Part shown: positions 46,087 through 55,419 of the stretch, piece after piece
How positions within the stretch are numbered: the first letter of the stretch is position 1
How the letters are laid out: each line of letters starts with the position of its first letter
Source of the DNA: Paenibacillus xylanexedens
Lineage (GTDB): Bacteria; Bacillota; Bacilli; Paenibacillales; Paenibacillaceae
Assembly (NCBI RefSeq): GCF_007680605.1
Contig: NZ_VEIO01000001.1
Coordinates: 2,795,276-2,859,275 of the forward strand
Reading direction: 5' to 3'
Length of the DNA stretch: 64,000 bases
Position numbers and translations under genes: made by a program
Notes under the pieces: model-generated
The model's database searches: none
Told to the model about the DNA's origin: nothing
Seen by the model: only the letters and a program-made list of their open reading frames with translations

Positions 46087-49000
46087 AACGATTCCCCTTC
46101 CTTGCTGTGAGACAACATATCCCAAACTTGCTGTTTGCCCGGTTTGGAAAGCAGTTTATAGTCGTTCCCCTCAATATTTTCATCAAACTGACAGAGTGAT
46201 TTATATGAACAGAACGTACAGGCGATCTCCTGCTGTATCCGGTACGGTTCAATGGCTGTATCTCCATCTGTAATGCGGGTTCCAATCTCGCGAATATTAC
46301 CACGAACAGCAGCAAGCAACGTATCCCATTGTTCTGGCGTCGCTACAGCAGCACTGCTGTAAAAACTGCCATCTGCTTTTAATGCCACTGGAATAATTGC
46401 GGAATGTCCTTTATCAAGGGTATTATCCATTTGAGCAACGGCATCACGGTCAGCGAGTAGCAGACCTTTCATTTTAAAGCGTTTCAGAAGTTCCTGTCCT
46501 GCCTGTTCCGATGTCATACCGTTTGCCGATTGCAGTAGTGGGTTATGCACATGGAAATAAAGGGTACCTCCTGGCATCGCCGTTTCCCCTAACCACTCCT
46601 CAGCAGCGCTAAGCAATACCTCCAGATAGGTGAGCATTTGCAACGATAGTCCGTAGTAAACTTCATGAAGCTTGAGATCGGTCTGACTGGATTTGTAGTC
46701 AATTACTCTTAACAACAGACCGTTCTCTCCTTCAGCGACATCCACTCGGTCGATCCGGCCGACAATCTCCAGTACACACCCATTCTCCAGTTCAAAACGT
46801 AGTGGCGGCAAAGGTTTCCCTGGACCAAAATCCAGCTCCAACCCGATTGGTTCAAAACTGCCGCGTCTGGACTGCTCACCCAAAATAACAGATGCCCGGC
46901 TGACGATATCTTTTAATTTGCGGAAAATATACCCATAACGCTTTGTGCTAAGCAAAATTTCCCCTTGGAGCTGCGGAGCGATCTGCTCCACCGTCTGCTC
47001 GGCTTCCTGGCGGCATTGATCCGGTGTCAGACTGCCCCAGCTACGATTTTCCTCACGCAGGCGCATCGCCAGTTGACTCAGTGCAGCATGGAACAACTGC
47101 CCGATATCCGGAGCCTGAAGGCGATATAATTGCCGCTCCTTCAGCTTCAGCCCATGTGATGCGAAATGAGAGAATGGACAGGCTACAAACCGTTCCATCC
47201 GTGAAACACTCGTTCTTACCTCCGTCCCGTACAACCTGCGGCTGGTTGCCGTTTCCAGTCTCCGCGCACGGTTACGATAAAAGACAGAACCCAGCAATCG
47301 CTCCAGCACAGGACGGCTCGCTTCCCGGTTTACATGCCAATTATAGACTGCCCACCATATTTCAGGAATGTCTTCTCCCCTACGCCATCTTCGCAATTGT
47401 CCAATCAGCATGGAAAGGCTTTGTTCCGGATGAATCGCGTAAGAGAGGTGCACGGATTCCAAATTCGAGACGGGCGGCTGGGCAAGCAAGGGTTGCTCCT
47501 GCAATCCAAACATTTTGCGTACATGGCGCACAATCTCGGAAGGGAGTAGTGATTTACCTTCATCATCTGCGACAGGAAAGCTCAGCCATAACTGCTTGCT
47601 GGCAGCGGTCAGAGCGGTATAGATGAGAAAACGTTCATCCAGCATGAGTCTCGTTGCACCAGGACCCAGCCCCATGCCTCTCTCTGTCAGCAACAATCTT
47701 TCCTGCTCCGTGAGTACTCCGTTGTCCTGAGGGATCGCTGGCAGTTCCCCATCAACCGCACCAAGAATAAATACATATTTCATGTCACGCAGACGTGTAC
47801 GATCCATCGAACCAAACAACACCTGGTCAAGGGCCGGGGGAACAAGCCCCAGCTTGAGTTCCGTCAGTCCCGTCTCCATCATGCCCGCAAACAAAGTGAT
47901 ATCCAGACGTTCATTGCCCATCATATCAACCATCTGGTCAAGAAGATCCAATACGGCTCCCCACATTTGACGATGCTCTCTAGAACGTTCTGGGTCTCCC
48001 TGTGCCTTGGCTTCAGCAGACATCTGATCCAGCTTATGTGCAATGTCAGCATCCTCTAGCAGTCTAAATAATGCCTCGCACTGAGCAGTAGCCGTTTTTG
48101 CTTTTTTCATTCGTTTCTCAAACGGGCCGAGTGCTGACGTAATCAAGGTTCGGCAGCTTTCCATCAACGATAACACTGCGTCGCGTCCACGGCTACTTCC
48201 TTCCTGACCCTGATTCTCCAAAGACAGACTCGGTACATACTTCCACGGCTTACCATCGGTCCAGCGATATCCATGGATACCGCAAGCGAGCACATAGTTC
48301 TCCAGTTGATCCATATCCTCACGCGTGATTGAACCATCCAGCGGAAGCAACATATCCGTCTTGACACAGCGGAAAACATCCTCATAACGCCAGTTGCGGC
48401 GAACGATATCCAGTGCCGAACGGATAAATTCGGATAATGGATGGTGTAACTCACTTCGTCTTCTGTCCAGAAAGACCGGAACATCATAATCCTTGAATAA
48501 CGGCTCTGCAATATCAGCATAGGTCTCCAATCCACGAACCAATACCGCCATATCCCGATATCTTGCCCCTTCTTCTTGCGTCAGGCGACGCATCTCGCGT
48601 AGCGCGCCCTCCAGCTCTGCCCGGCGATTCTCTGCAGCGATCAAACGTATACCCGAATCCTCGCCCTGACTTCTCCAGCGAACTCGCCGATCAAAACCGG
48701 ACTCTAGATGGGCAAGTCCCGGCCGCTCCTTGAATCTCGGCAAGACTTCATCATGAAGGACGATTGTCCCGGCAGACACACCCAAATGTTCAGCCATTCC
48801 TTTGAGACGCGCGTAAGCACTTGCCGTTGGATAAAATAATTCCAGTTCTCCAGGCATCATCCCTTGTTCGTAAGCACGGTCAAGCGTCAGGGAAATCGTT
48901 ACAGACGAAGCTTGTAACATGAGCTGTCCTATTACACTCATCTCCTGAGGAGTGAATCCATGGAATCCGTCAATCCACACCTCGGCCCCCTGCAACCATG

Positions 49001-49586
49001 TACTTTCTGGCAAACGACCTGTCAGTTCATTCAGTGTATCTTCATCATCTATATATAAATCAGCCAATTCCATCTCATAATCATGGTAGATTAGATTCAA
49101 ATCGTGAAGCTTGTCTTCCAAGATAGGTGAAGCCGATGCGATGCTCCATGTTGCAAGCCCTTCTTCGAGTGCCGAAGCATGAACTTCATAACGTTTAAAC
49201 TCACTATACAAATTAGTCAATTCCCCTATAAAGCCAAGCTGGCTTCCCGAAGCAGCAAACAGTCTCAGTTCTTCTTTTCTACGCTGAATGACTTTATATA
49301 AAAGCATCTTCTTGCCCTCGGCTCCGATCGGAACGCGAGCAGAACCGCCAGCTTCCTGCATGACGCGATAAGCCAGACGACGAAATCCAAGTACTTCGGC
49401 ACGCATCGTACCTTTGATATCTCCCGAAGATACCAGTGCCTGCTCTGTCCGGAACGAGCTTTGTTCGGGAACAAGCAGAATTAGTGGTTTTCCTTGAGGC
49501 TCCTGCCTAAGCAGAGATGTGATTTCTCGGGTAATCAGTGTGCTTTTACCACTGCCTGCCCGGCCAATAACAAAGCGTACGGACAT
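46083..49586 (-). CDS. addB: AddB helicase-nuclease subunit
   Basis: A 1167-residue AddB. The N-terminal Walker A is IGRAGSGKSTLITREI. A C-terminal RecB-like nuclease has VIDYKSSQTDL, and the iron-sulfur cysteines are visible in FVACPFSHF near residue 800 and CTFCSYKSLCQF near residue 1130, forming the 4Fe-4S staple. GGAGGATG lies upstream of the ATG. It heads the addB-addA-sbcD-sbcC operon. Confidence 0.96.
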   Translation of the reverse strand: MSVRFVIGRAGSGKSTLITREITSLLRQEPQGKPLILLVPEQSSFRTEQALVSSGDIKGTMRAEVLGFRRLAYRVMQEAGGSARVPIGAEGKKMLLYKVIQRRKEELRLFAASGSQLGFIGELTNLYSEFKRYEVHASALEEGLATWSIASASPILEDKLHDLNLIYHDYEMELADLYIDDEDTLNELTGRLPESTWLQGAEVWIDGFHGFTPQEMSVIGQLMLQASSVTISLTLDRAYEQGMMPGELELFYPTASAYARLKGMAEHLGVSAGTIVLHDEVLPRFKERPGLAHLESGFDRRVRWRSQGEDSGIRLIAAENRRAELEGALREMRRLTQEEGARYRDMAVLVRGLETYADIAEPLFKDYDVPVFLDRRRSELHHPLSEFIRSALDIVRRNWRYEDVFRCVKTDMLLPLDGSITREDMDQLENYVLACGIHGYRWTDGKPWKYVPSLSLENQGQEGSSRGRDAVLSLMESCRTLITSALGPFEKRMKKAKTATAQCEALFRLLEDADIAHKLDQMSAEAKAQGDPERSREHRQMWGAVLDLLDQMVDMMGNERLDITLFAGMMETGLTELKLGLVPPALDQVLFGSMDRTRLRDMKYVFILGAVDGELPAIPQDNGVLTEQERLLLTERGMGLGPGATRLMLDERFLIYTALTAASKQLWLSFPVADDEGKSLLPSEIVRHVRKMFGLQEQPLLAQPPVSNLESVHLSYAIHPEQSLSMLIGQLRRWRRGEDIPEIWWAVYNWHVNREASRPVLERLLGSVFYRNRARRLETATSRRLYGTEVRTSVSRMERFVACPFSHFASHGLKLKERQLYRLQAPDIGQLFHAALSQLAMRLREENRSWGSLTPDQCRQEAEQTVEQIAPQLQGEILLSTKRYGYIFRKLKDIVSRASVILGEQSRRGSFEPIGLELDFGPGKPLPPLRFELENGCVLEIVGRIDRVDVAEGENGLLLRVIDYKSSQTDLKLHEVYYGLSLQMLTYLEVLLSAAEEWLGETAMPGGTLYFHVHNPLLQSANGMTSEQAGQELLKRFKMKGLLLADRDAVAQMDNTLDKGHSAIIPVALKADGSFYSSAAVATPEQWDTLLAAVRGNIREIGTRITDGDTAIEPYRIQQEIACTFCSYKSLCQFDENIEGNDYKLLSKPGKQQVWDMLSHSKEGESL

Positions 49587-49811
49587 GTGTCATCCTCCAA
49601 ACTGCACGTACAAGATTTTAATTTCCAGTATACCATACCTTCTCCGCTTCGGAACATACGTTTGCCATGATCCACCAAATAAGAACACAATATGGCTATA
49701 AAAAAAAAGCCACCGCCTGTTCGATACAGCCAGCAGCTTCTTGTGGATTGACGTTATCACCAAATTCTGTGACAGATACGCCTAGTAGTTGTTTTCAAGC
49801 TTACCATTTCG

Positions 49812-50477
49812 TTAAATGAATTCATGCTCTACAGCCTTCTGCAAGGCCTCGAAAAAATCCCGGTTTCTCTGGCTATATCCCGGCTTGTTCAAAATCTCGA
49901 ATGTACGTTCGATCCCCTTTTGCACTAATGCCTGATCATTGGTTAGCAATCCGTAGCTTAAAATCGTTACGCAACAGTTAAAAAGATCACCCGTAGGCCA
50001 GTGGTGTGGTCGTTTGGTCAAATATTCATCAACAGCAAAACCTTGCTCTATGCGCGGCAACAAATACTTGCTTTCAGCTTCTTTGAATCTGTCTGCTGTT
50101 TGCCGAGCAGCTTCTTGTATATTTTCAGAGGAAACAAGAACAGAATGTTTTTGCTGTGTATACTTTTCAACACTATTGCCGAAGCCGACTGGAACATTGG
50201 AGATCAACCTTATTTGATGCTTTTCAAGAAATGTACGTAAACGTTCAGTGGCAGCTTCATAACGGCAGGCCATGATTGTAAACACAGCATATGGAGGTTT
50301 TGAATGAGTCAGATGACTATGTAAGCTCCAAACAATGCCCGGCTTGACATTTTTTCTGAAAGTATAGTCGGTGGGGCTGGAATCAGCCTCTCTATATTCC
50401 TCATACCCTTCTGCCGCAATGATTTGCCGCAATTCAGCATAAAATTGTTTTCGAACACCATCTTTTAAATTACGCAT
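49812..50477 (-). CDS. Unrecognised 221-residue protein
   Basis: No family was recognised with confidence. The first 80 residues (for example VKPGIVWSLHSHL and PYAVFTIMACRYE) look like an alpha-beta domain with a possible distant likeness to DUF4304-type proteins. A helical region follows (about residues 100-215, ending NRDFFEALQKAVEHEF). The ribosome site is weak. A 23-codon reading frame with a very strong ribosome site overlaps its start, suggesting translational coupling or a leader. Base use appears more AT-rich than the neighbouring add genes, so acquisition by transfer is possible. Confidence 0.75.
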   Translation of the reverse strand: MRNLKDGVRKQFYAELRQIIAAEGYEEYREADSSPTDYTFRKNVKPGIVWSLHSHLTHSKPPYAVFTIMACRYEAATERLRTFLEKHQIRLISNVPVGFGNSVEKYTQQKHSVLVSSENIQEAARQTADRFKEAESKYLLPRIEQGFAVDEYLTKRPHHWPTGDLFNCCVTILSYGLLTNDQALVQKGIERTFEILNKPGYSQRNRDFFEALQKAVEHEFI

Positions 50478-50536
50478 GTCAATGTACGCCTGCTACGTCT
50501 ATAATTACGCGTTTCAAATAACCTACCCGTAACCAT
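50465..50536 (-). CDS. Candidate leader peptide ORF (23 codons)
   Basis: AAGGAGGAGG stands 9 bases before an ATG at 50536 that opens a frame reading MVTGRLFETRNYRRSRRTL and four more residues, ending in TAA at 50467-50465. It overlaps the start of the 221-residue protein gene, whose own ribosome site is weak. It may couple translation of that gene or act as an attenuation peptide. It is basic (seven Arg). There is no homology evidence. Confidence 0.45.
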   Translation of the reverse strand: MVTGRLFETRNYRRSRRTLTCVI

Positions 50537-50679
50537 AGCGAGCAGACCTCCTCCTTTTTCGAAATTAAATCCTGCCGTTGCTAACCTAGTCTTTAATGAG
50601 TCAGGACAAGGACTGAACACTGTTCCTTTTCGGCCAATAAGATAAGCTGTTCGCCAAGATCGAGCTTTTCCTCATAAAC

Positions 50680-50727
50680 AAAATACCCTATAAGATGGAC
50701 TTTTTGAAGTGTCTATCTCATAGGGTA
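50680..50727 (-). terminator. Terminator of the RlmI-type gene
   Basis: TACCCTAT-AGAT-GAC pairs with GTC-ATCT-ATAGGGTA with a few mismatches over a loop of about 10 bases. ATTTTGTTT follows on the minus strand after the methyltransferase gene. Confidence 0.7.
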
Positions 50728-50753
50728 GATGTCATTCTAAAAACAGAGTATTC

Positions 50754-52130
50754 TTAATTTTTTTTGCTTCTCACTTCAAAAATAGCGAACTTCAGGTAAT
50801 GCCCTTCATCTACGCCCAAAATTTGCGGGTGATCCTTACCGGCCGCTTTCCAGTCAATTAAACGCAGTACTTTACCTGCATCCTCAGCTGCATCCGCAAT
50901 GGTTTCCAGGAAGAGGTCAGGACGCATGTGGTAGGAACAGCTTGCGGTTACCAAATATCCACCCTCGTTGACCAGTTTCATGCCCTGCAAGTTGATGTCC
51001 TTGTAGCCGCGGCATGCCCCTTTGACTGCTGATTTTGTTTTGGCGAAGGCAGGTGGATCAAGGATAACGACATCAAACGTTTTTCCAGCACTGGACAATG
51101 CTTTGGAGGTATCTACCTTTTGCTCCGCAGCTTTTGCTCGTGCATTGCGCTCATCAAGTCCTTTGACTTGCTCACGTAGATATTGAAAAGCATCTGCTAC
51201 AACGAACTCAACCCGATCCGTGAAACCATTTAGCTCCACATTGGTTCGTGCACTCTCGATCGCATGCTCGGAAATATCGAGACAGGTTACTTTCTTCGCT
51301 CCGAATTTGCAAGCATTCAGGGTAAAGCTACCGGTATGAGAGAAACATTCCAGCACGGTGGCACCGTCCCAATAAGGGAAAGTAACCACTTTACCACCTT
51401 TGTTCACAGGCAACAGCTGTTCTGTTCCTTCATGCTCGACCTGTTGCACGGTGATGCCGCTTTTGTATCCCCAGCCTTTCATCAATGGTTCAATAGCAGC
51501 CCGGTTTTCACGCTGGTCGAAGAAATACCCTGTTTTCTGTCCTTCCACGATGTCCACCTTGATAAGTAGCCCATTCTCGGTCACAGTCACATGACGCGGG
51601 CATTCCCCGTAGAGCGGTCCTTTGATCTGCTCCAGACCTTCCAGTTCACGAATGGAGACATCACTGCGCTCATATATACCTTCCGGCTGCATCACTTCAA
51701 TGAGAGCCTGCACGATGGCTTCACGGCAACGATCCATACCCAGTGTAAGGATCTGCACAACTAAAATGCTACCAAAACGATCAACGATCAATCCAGGCAG
51801 AAAATCGGCTTCGCCATAAACAAGACGGTAGGCTTCGCCATCCTGGATAAAGCGTTCCCGGTGACGCAGACAATCATGGAAACGAGCCGCAAAAAAGGCG
51901 GTATCCATCTGTTCAAACTCCAAAGGCTGGTATGAGACTACACGAACGGTAATCTGGGAAGCCGGATTATAATAACCTGTCGCCAAATAGCGACCTTGAT
52001 GATTAAGTACATTGACGATATCGCCCGGTTCCGGGTTGCCGTCTACGGATGCAATTTCATTATTGAAAATCCAGGGATGTGCATGTTCCAACCGCTTTTT
52101 GCGGCTTCGTTCCAATATAACGGATGGCAA
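50754..52130 (-). CDS. RlmI-type 23S rRNA cytosine-5 methyltransferase
   Basis: A 458-residue class I SAM-dependent methyltransferase with an N-terminal PUA domain (about residues 1-80; HPWIFNNEI and PGDIVNVLN motifs), an EEHEAD-like region and a Rossmann methyltransferase (ATVLECFSHTGSFTLNACKFGA near residue 265; ILDPPAFAKTK near residue 355). Family members methylate C1962 of 23S rRNA (E. coli numbering). There is an unusual insert of about 20 residues rich in Lys and Ala before the DPPAF motif. The start seems to be TTG at 52130. Confidence 0.88.
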   Translation of the reverse strand: MPSVILERSRKKRLEHAHPWIFNNEIASVDGNPEPGDIVNVLNHQGRYLATGYYNPASQITVRVVSYQPLEFEQMDTAFFAARFHDCLRHRERFIQDGEAYRLVYGEADFLPGLIVDRFGSILVVQILTLGMDRCREAIVQALIEVMQPEGIYERSDVSIRELEGLEQIKGPLYGECPRHVTVTENGLLIKVDIVEGQKTGYFFDQRENRAAIEPLMKGWGYKSGITVQQVEHEGTEQLLPVNKGGKVVTFPYWDGATVLECFSHTGSFTLNACKFGAKKVTCLDISEHAIESARTNVELNGFTDRVEFVVADAFQYLREQVKGLDERNARAKAAEQKVDTSKALSSAGKTFDVVILDPPAFAKTKSAVKGACRGYKDINLQGMKLVNEGGYLVTASCSYHMRPDLFLETIADAAEDAGKVLRLIDWKAAGKDHPQILGVDEGHYLKFAIFEVRSKKN

Positions 52131-52176
52131 GATTGATCCACTTCTTTCGTAAGTTAGTTGAAAAGATAGGTTTGGG

Positions 52177-52327
52177 CGGCAACGAGACGCTCCAGGGACG
52201 AATCGATCCTATGATCGCTGTTGTCTCCAGATTTTTTGGATTCCCTTCTTCAAAGGGAAAATCCGGTGACAAAGGCGAACGCTTCGCTTCCTTGGATTCG
52301 ATTTCGGCCCCTCTGTTGCGTTTGCCG
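52177..52327. repeat. Diverged relative of the palindromic repeat
   Basis: This 150-bp element lies in the divergent interval between the RlmI-type and Na/Pi transporter genes. It shares the central part of the 24858-25569 units: GATCGCTGTT, AAAATCCG before a TGA-AAAGG stretch, and the identical AAAGGCGAACGCTTCGCTTC. Its hairpin has CCCTT/AAGGG in place of CACTTT/AAAGTG, a compensating change. Its ends differ in sequence but are again inverted (CGGCAACG against CGTTTGCCG). The rest of the 315-bp gap shows only the Na/Pi gene's ribosome site. Confidence 0.8.
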
Positions 52328-52445
52328 AATCACCGTACCTTTTGCATGAGGGCTGATAGATTCAATTCCTCTTGTGCTTGTCATGCTTGTCTCTGCTTCC
52401 TCATAGGATAAGTGATAAGGAATGGGACGGGAGGAATGATTCGGA

Positions 52446-53447
52446 ATGTTCAGAGAAGTAATTCTGCCTCTGTTGTACGGGCTGATTATCTTTTTTGGCG
52501 GTATGAAGCTGATGGAGACAGCGCTGCAACGCATGGCGGGGCCGATGCTGGCAGGCTGGTTAAACCGCGCCACTTCTGCCCCATGGAAGGGCATGGCATT
52601 CAGTGCAGGCGCAACCGCTCTGCTACAGAGCAGCACTGCCGTAACGGTACTCACCATAGGACTAGCTAACGCGCGTTTAATTACCTACGGACGCACACTC
52701 GGCATTATCTTGGGAACCAATATTGGAACTTGCTTAACGACAGAGCTTGTCGGTCTTCAGATCGGACGTGCCGCACTGCCTTTGTTGCTTATATCTCTAA
52801 CAGGCTGGGCTGTTTTTGTTGTCCTTGGTGAACGCAACCAAAATGCCCACGAACGCATCCGACGTACTTTGGCCAATATCCAATTCAGTTTCCTTGCGGC
52901 AGCAGGATTTGCTCTTGTCATGACAGGTATACAAGTCATGCAGTCCATCGCCGTTCCACTTCGGAGCATGGGCGTGTTCCAATGGTTTCTGGAGCGGTCA
53001 GCGGGCAGCCACTGGTGGGGTTTTCTTGCCGGTGCATGCCTGACAGCGCTGATTCACAGCAGCGCCGCAGTTATCAGCATGGCGATTACGCTCGCAGCGA
53101 CAGGCGTGCTACCTGTAGAGATCGGCATCGCCATTGTGATCGGGTCTAACGTAGGGACCTGCATCACCGCTGTTATTGCTGCCGCGGGGGGAGCTTCCGC
53201 AGGCAAATTCGTGGCAGCCTCCCATGTTGTACTCAACATAGCGGGAGCGCTACTGTTTATGCCGCTGATCGGCCAGCTGCATGCAGCGTCGGCCTGGTTG
53301 TCAGCGGATCACGGGGCACAGATTGCGCATGCCCAGACCCTTTTTAACATCATCAGTTCATTGCTGGCTTTACCGTTCTGTTACTTGCCCATCTGGCACA
53401 AAAAAACACCTGTGCTCGCCCCGTCAACAAAGAAACCTGTTGCTTAA
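52446..53447 (+). CDS. Na/Pi cotransporter family membrane protein
   Basis: A 333-residue PNaS-family transporter with about eight transmembrane helices and two inverted halves. Each half has the signature: FSAGATALLQSSTAVTVL near residue 58 and CLTALIHSSAAVISM near residue 200. The repeated GTNIGTCLTT and GSNVGTCITA motifs follow. The substrate is probably phosphate with sodium, by family. It lacks the C-terminal PhoU-like domain found in longer members. GGGAGG lies 11 bases before the ATG. Confidence 0.9.
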   Translation: MFREVILPLLYGLIIFFGGMKLMETALQRMAGPMLAGWLNRATSAPWKGMAFSAGATALLQSSTAVTVLTIGLANARLITYGRTLGIILGTNIGTCLTTELVGLQIGRAALPLLLISLTGWAVFVVLGERNQNAHERIRRTLANIQFSFLAAAGFALVMTGIQVMQSIAVPLRSMGVFQWFLERSAGSHWWGFLAGACLTALIHSSAAVISMAITLAATGVLPVEIGIAIVIGSNVGTCITAVIAAAGGASAGKFVAASHVVLNIAGALLFMPLIGQLHAASAWLSADHGAQIAHAQTLFNIISSLLALPFCYLPIWHKKTPVLAPSTKKPVA

Positions 53448-53529
53448 TAAAGTCATCACGATATCCGCTTTAGTGGCGAAAGAATGTCTAAGTAAGTAGA
53501 CCATCATTCAAACGAGATGTCGTGCTGTT

Positions 53530-53964
53530 TTACACGTTAATGCCCAGTTTGTTCAAGCCAATGCGCAAAATGTCATCGTTGTTATCGTATCCACTCTGCT
53601 GCTGTTTGGACCATGCTTCTTCGGGAGAGTACCAATCCACGCCTTTAATCTCTTCGATCTGAGGCTGGAGGTCACCGCTCTGTGCTTCAACGAGATAATA
53701 GTGCACTTCTTTGTCCACTGGACCAAACTCGGCATGCTGGTACGTATAAGCAATGATATTAATAGGCTCCACAATACGGCCTACCATACCCGTTTCTTCC
53801 AAAATCTCACGAAGCGCCGTCTGTTCGATCGTTTCTCCAGCTTCCATTTTGCCCTTTGCAAGTGTCGTTTTACCATAACGGTCTACGATGAGCTGGATTT
53901 GAACCTGGCCATCCTCACCTGTTCTGTAGACAACGCCGCCTGCCGAAATTTCTTTTTTGTTCAT
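53530..53964 (-). CDS. NUDIX hydrolase
   Basis: A 144-residue NUDIX protein. The Nudix box is GKMEAGETIEQTALREILEE followed by TGM (about residues 40-62), with the catalytic glutamates present. It resembles Ap4A or ADP-ribose type hydrolases, but the substrate cannot be assigned. The ATG at 53964 is chosen for its G-rich site 8 bases upstream; an ATG at 53979 is possible. Confidence 0.9.
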   Translation of the reverse strand: MNKKEISAGGVVYRTGEDGQVQIQLIVDRYGKTTLAKGKMEAGETIEQTALREILEETGMVGRIVEPINIIAYTYQHAEFGPVDKEVHYYLVEAQSGDLQPQIEEIKGVDWYSPEEAWSKQQQSGYDNNDDILRIGLNKLGINV

Positions 53965-54070
53965 GATGTTTTCCCCCATCTGACTTCAATTTCTTTTCTT
54001 GGCAAAGAAGGACCTCATCTCCCCGGGTATTTTCCCCAAGGAAATGAAATCCTTGTACATAGCGCCTGAA

Positions 54071-55417
54071 TTACATCGCGGCGGGTTTCACATTTTCTTC
54101 CAGCACACGAACCAGCGTACCTTGGCTTTCATTCGCACCGGCTTCGGTCAACTTCACGCGGCACACCTTACCTACCATATCCGGCGTTCCATCGAACACC
54201 AGTTGAATGTAGTTGTCACTGTATCCGTGCAACTTGCCACTGCCTTCGCGGCCTTTTGCTTCACCTTCAGGAATAACCTCGAGCACTTGTCCAACGAATT
54301 TCTCAGCATACTCCAGTTGCATCTGCTCAGACAGCTCAATCAATTCATGCACCCGTGCATTTTTGATTTCCTCATCCACTTGATCCTCCATGCGTGCTGC
54401 CGGAGTCCCTGTACGTTTGGAATACGGGAATACGTGCATTTCCGAGAAACCGATTTTACGCATCAACTCGTAACCGTTACGATACATCTCATCTGTTTCG
54501 CCCGGGAAACCAACGATAACATCGGTCGTGATCGCAACATCCGGCATGGCCTCACGTATACGCAACATTTTGTTATAGAACTCTTCCGTTGTATACTTGC
54601 GGCGCATACGTTTCAGAACGGTGTCATCTCCTGCCTGCAACGGAATATGGAAATGACGAACCAGTTTATCCGAACGCTTGATCACATCCAGCATCCGGTC
54701 ATCGATCTGACTTGCTTCAATCGAACTGATCCGGATACGTTCCAGACCTTCCACTTTGTCCAAATCCCACAGTAGGTCGGTCAGATCATAGTTTTCCATG
54801 TCATCTCCGTACCCGCCTGTATGAATACCTGTCAGGACAATCTCCTTGTAACCCGCTTGTACGAGCTGATGTGCCTGCTGAACAATGCTGTTTGCCTCAC
54901 GGCTACGTGAAAGACCACGGGACCACGGAATGATGCAGAAGGTACAGAAGTTGTTGCAACCATCCTGAATTTTGAGGAACGCACGCGTACGGTCCGCGAA
55001 ATCCGGTACATCCATTTCTTCAAAAACACGTGTTTTCATAATGTTACGCACCGCGTTAACCGGCTGACGGGATTCCTGAATTTCATTGACGTATGGCAAA
55101 ATTTTATCCCGATCCTGGGTTCCGATGACCAGGTCCACACCAGGGATATCCAGTATCTCGGCAGGAGATGTCTGTGCATAACATCCGGTTACCGCTACTA
55201 TCGCATCCGGATTGCGACGGATGGCACGGCGGATAATTTGACGACTCTTTTTATCACCCGTATTCGTTACGGTACACGTATTAATCAAATAGACATCGGC
55301 AGTCTGTTCGTCGAAGTCTACCTGTTCGTAGCCCTCGTTTTTGAACAATTGCCAGATCGCTTCTGTATCATAAAAGTTAACTTTGCAGCCCAAGGTGTAA
55401 AACGCCACGGATGGCAT
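54071..55417 (-). CDS. mtaB: tRNA t6A37 methylthiotransferase MtaB
   Basis: A 448-residue MtaB (YqeV) which adds a methylthio group to t6A at tRNA position 37 (ms2t6A). An N-terminal UPF0004 domain carries cysteines of the auxiliary cluster (TLGCKVNFYD, INTCTVTN, TGCYAQ). The radical SAM core has GCNNFCTFCIIPWSRG near residue 155, and a C-terminal TRAM domain follows. GGGGGGAATG precedes the ATG. It starts 2 bases after rsmE. Confidence 0.96.
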   Translation of the reverse strand: MPSVAFYTLGCKVNFYDTEAIWQLFKNEGYEQVDFDEQTADVYLINTCTVTNTGDKKSRQIIRRAIRRNPDAIVAVTGCYAQTSPAEILDIPGVDLVIGTQDRDKILPYVNEIQESRQPVNAVRNIMKTRVFEEMDVPDFADRTRAFLKIQDGCNNFCTFCIIPWSRGLSRSREANSIVQQAHQLVQAGYKEIVLTGIHTGGYGDDMENYDLTDLLWDLDKVEGLERIRISSIEASQIDDRMLDVIKRSDKLVRHFHIPLQAGDDTVLKRMRRKYTTEEFYNKMLRIREAMPDVAITTDVIVGFPGETDEMYRNGYELMRKIGFSEMHVFPYSKRTGTPAARMEDQVDEEIKNARVHELIELSEQMQLEYAEKFVGQVLEVIPEGEAKGREGSGKLHGYSDNYIQLVFDGTPDMVGKVCRVKLTEAGANESQGTLVRVLEENVKPAAM

Positions 55418-55419
55418 AA

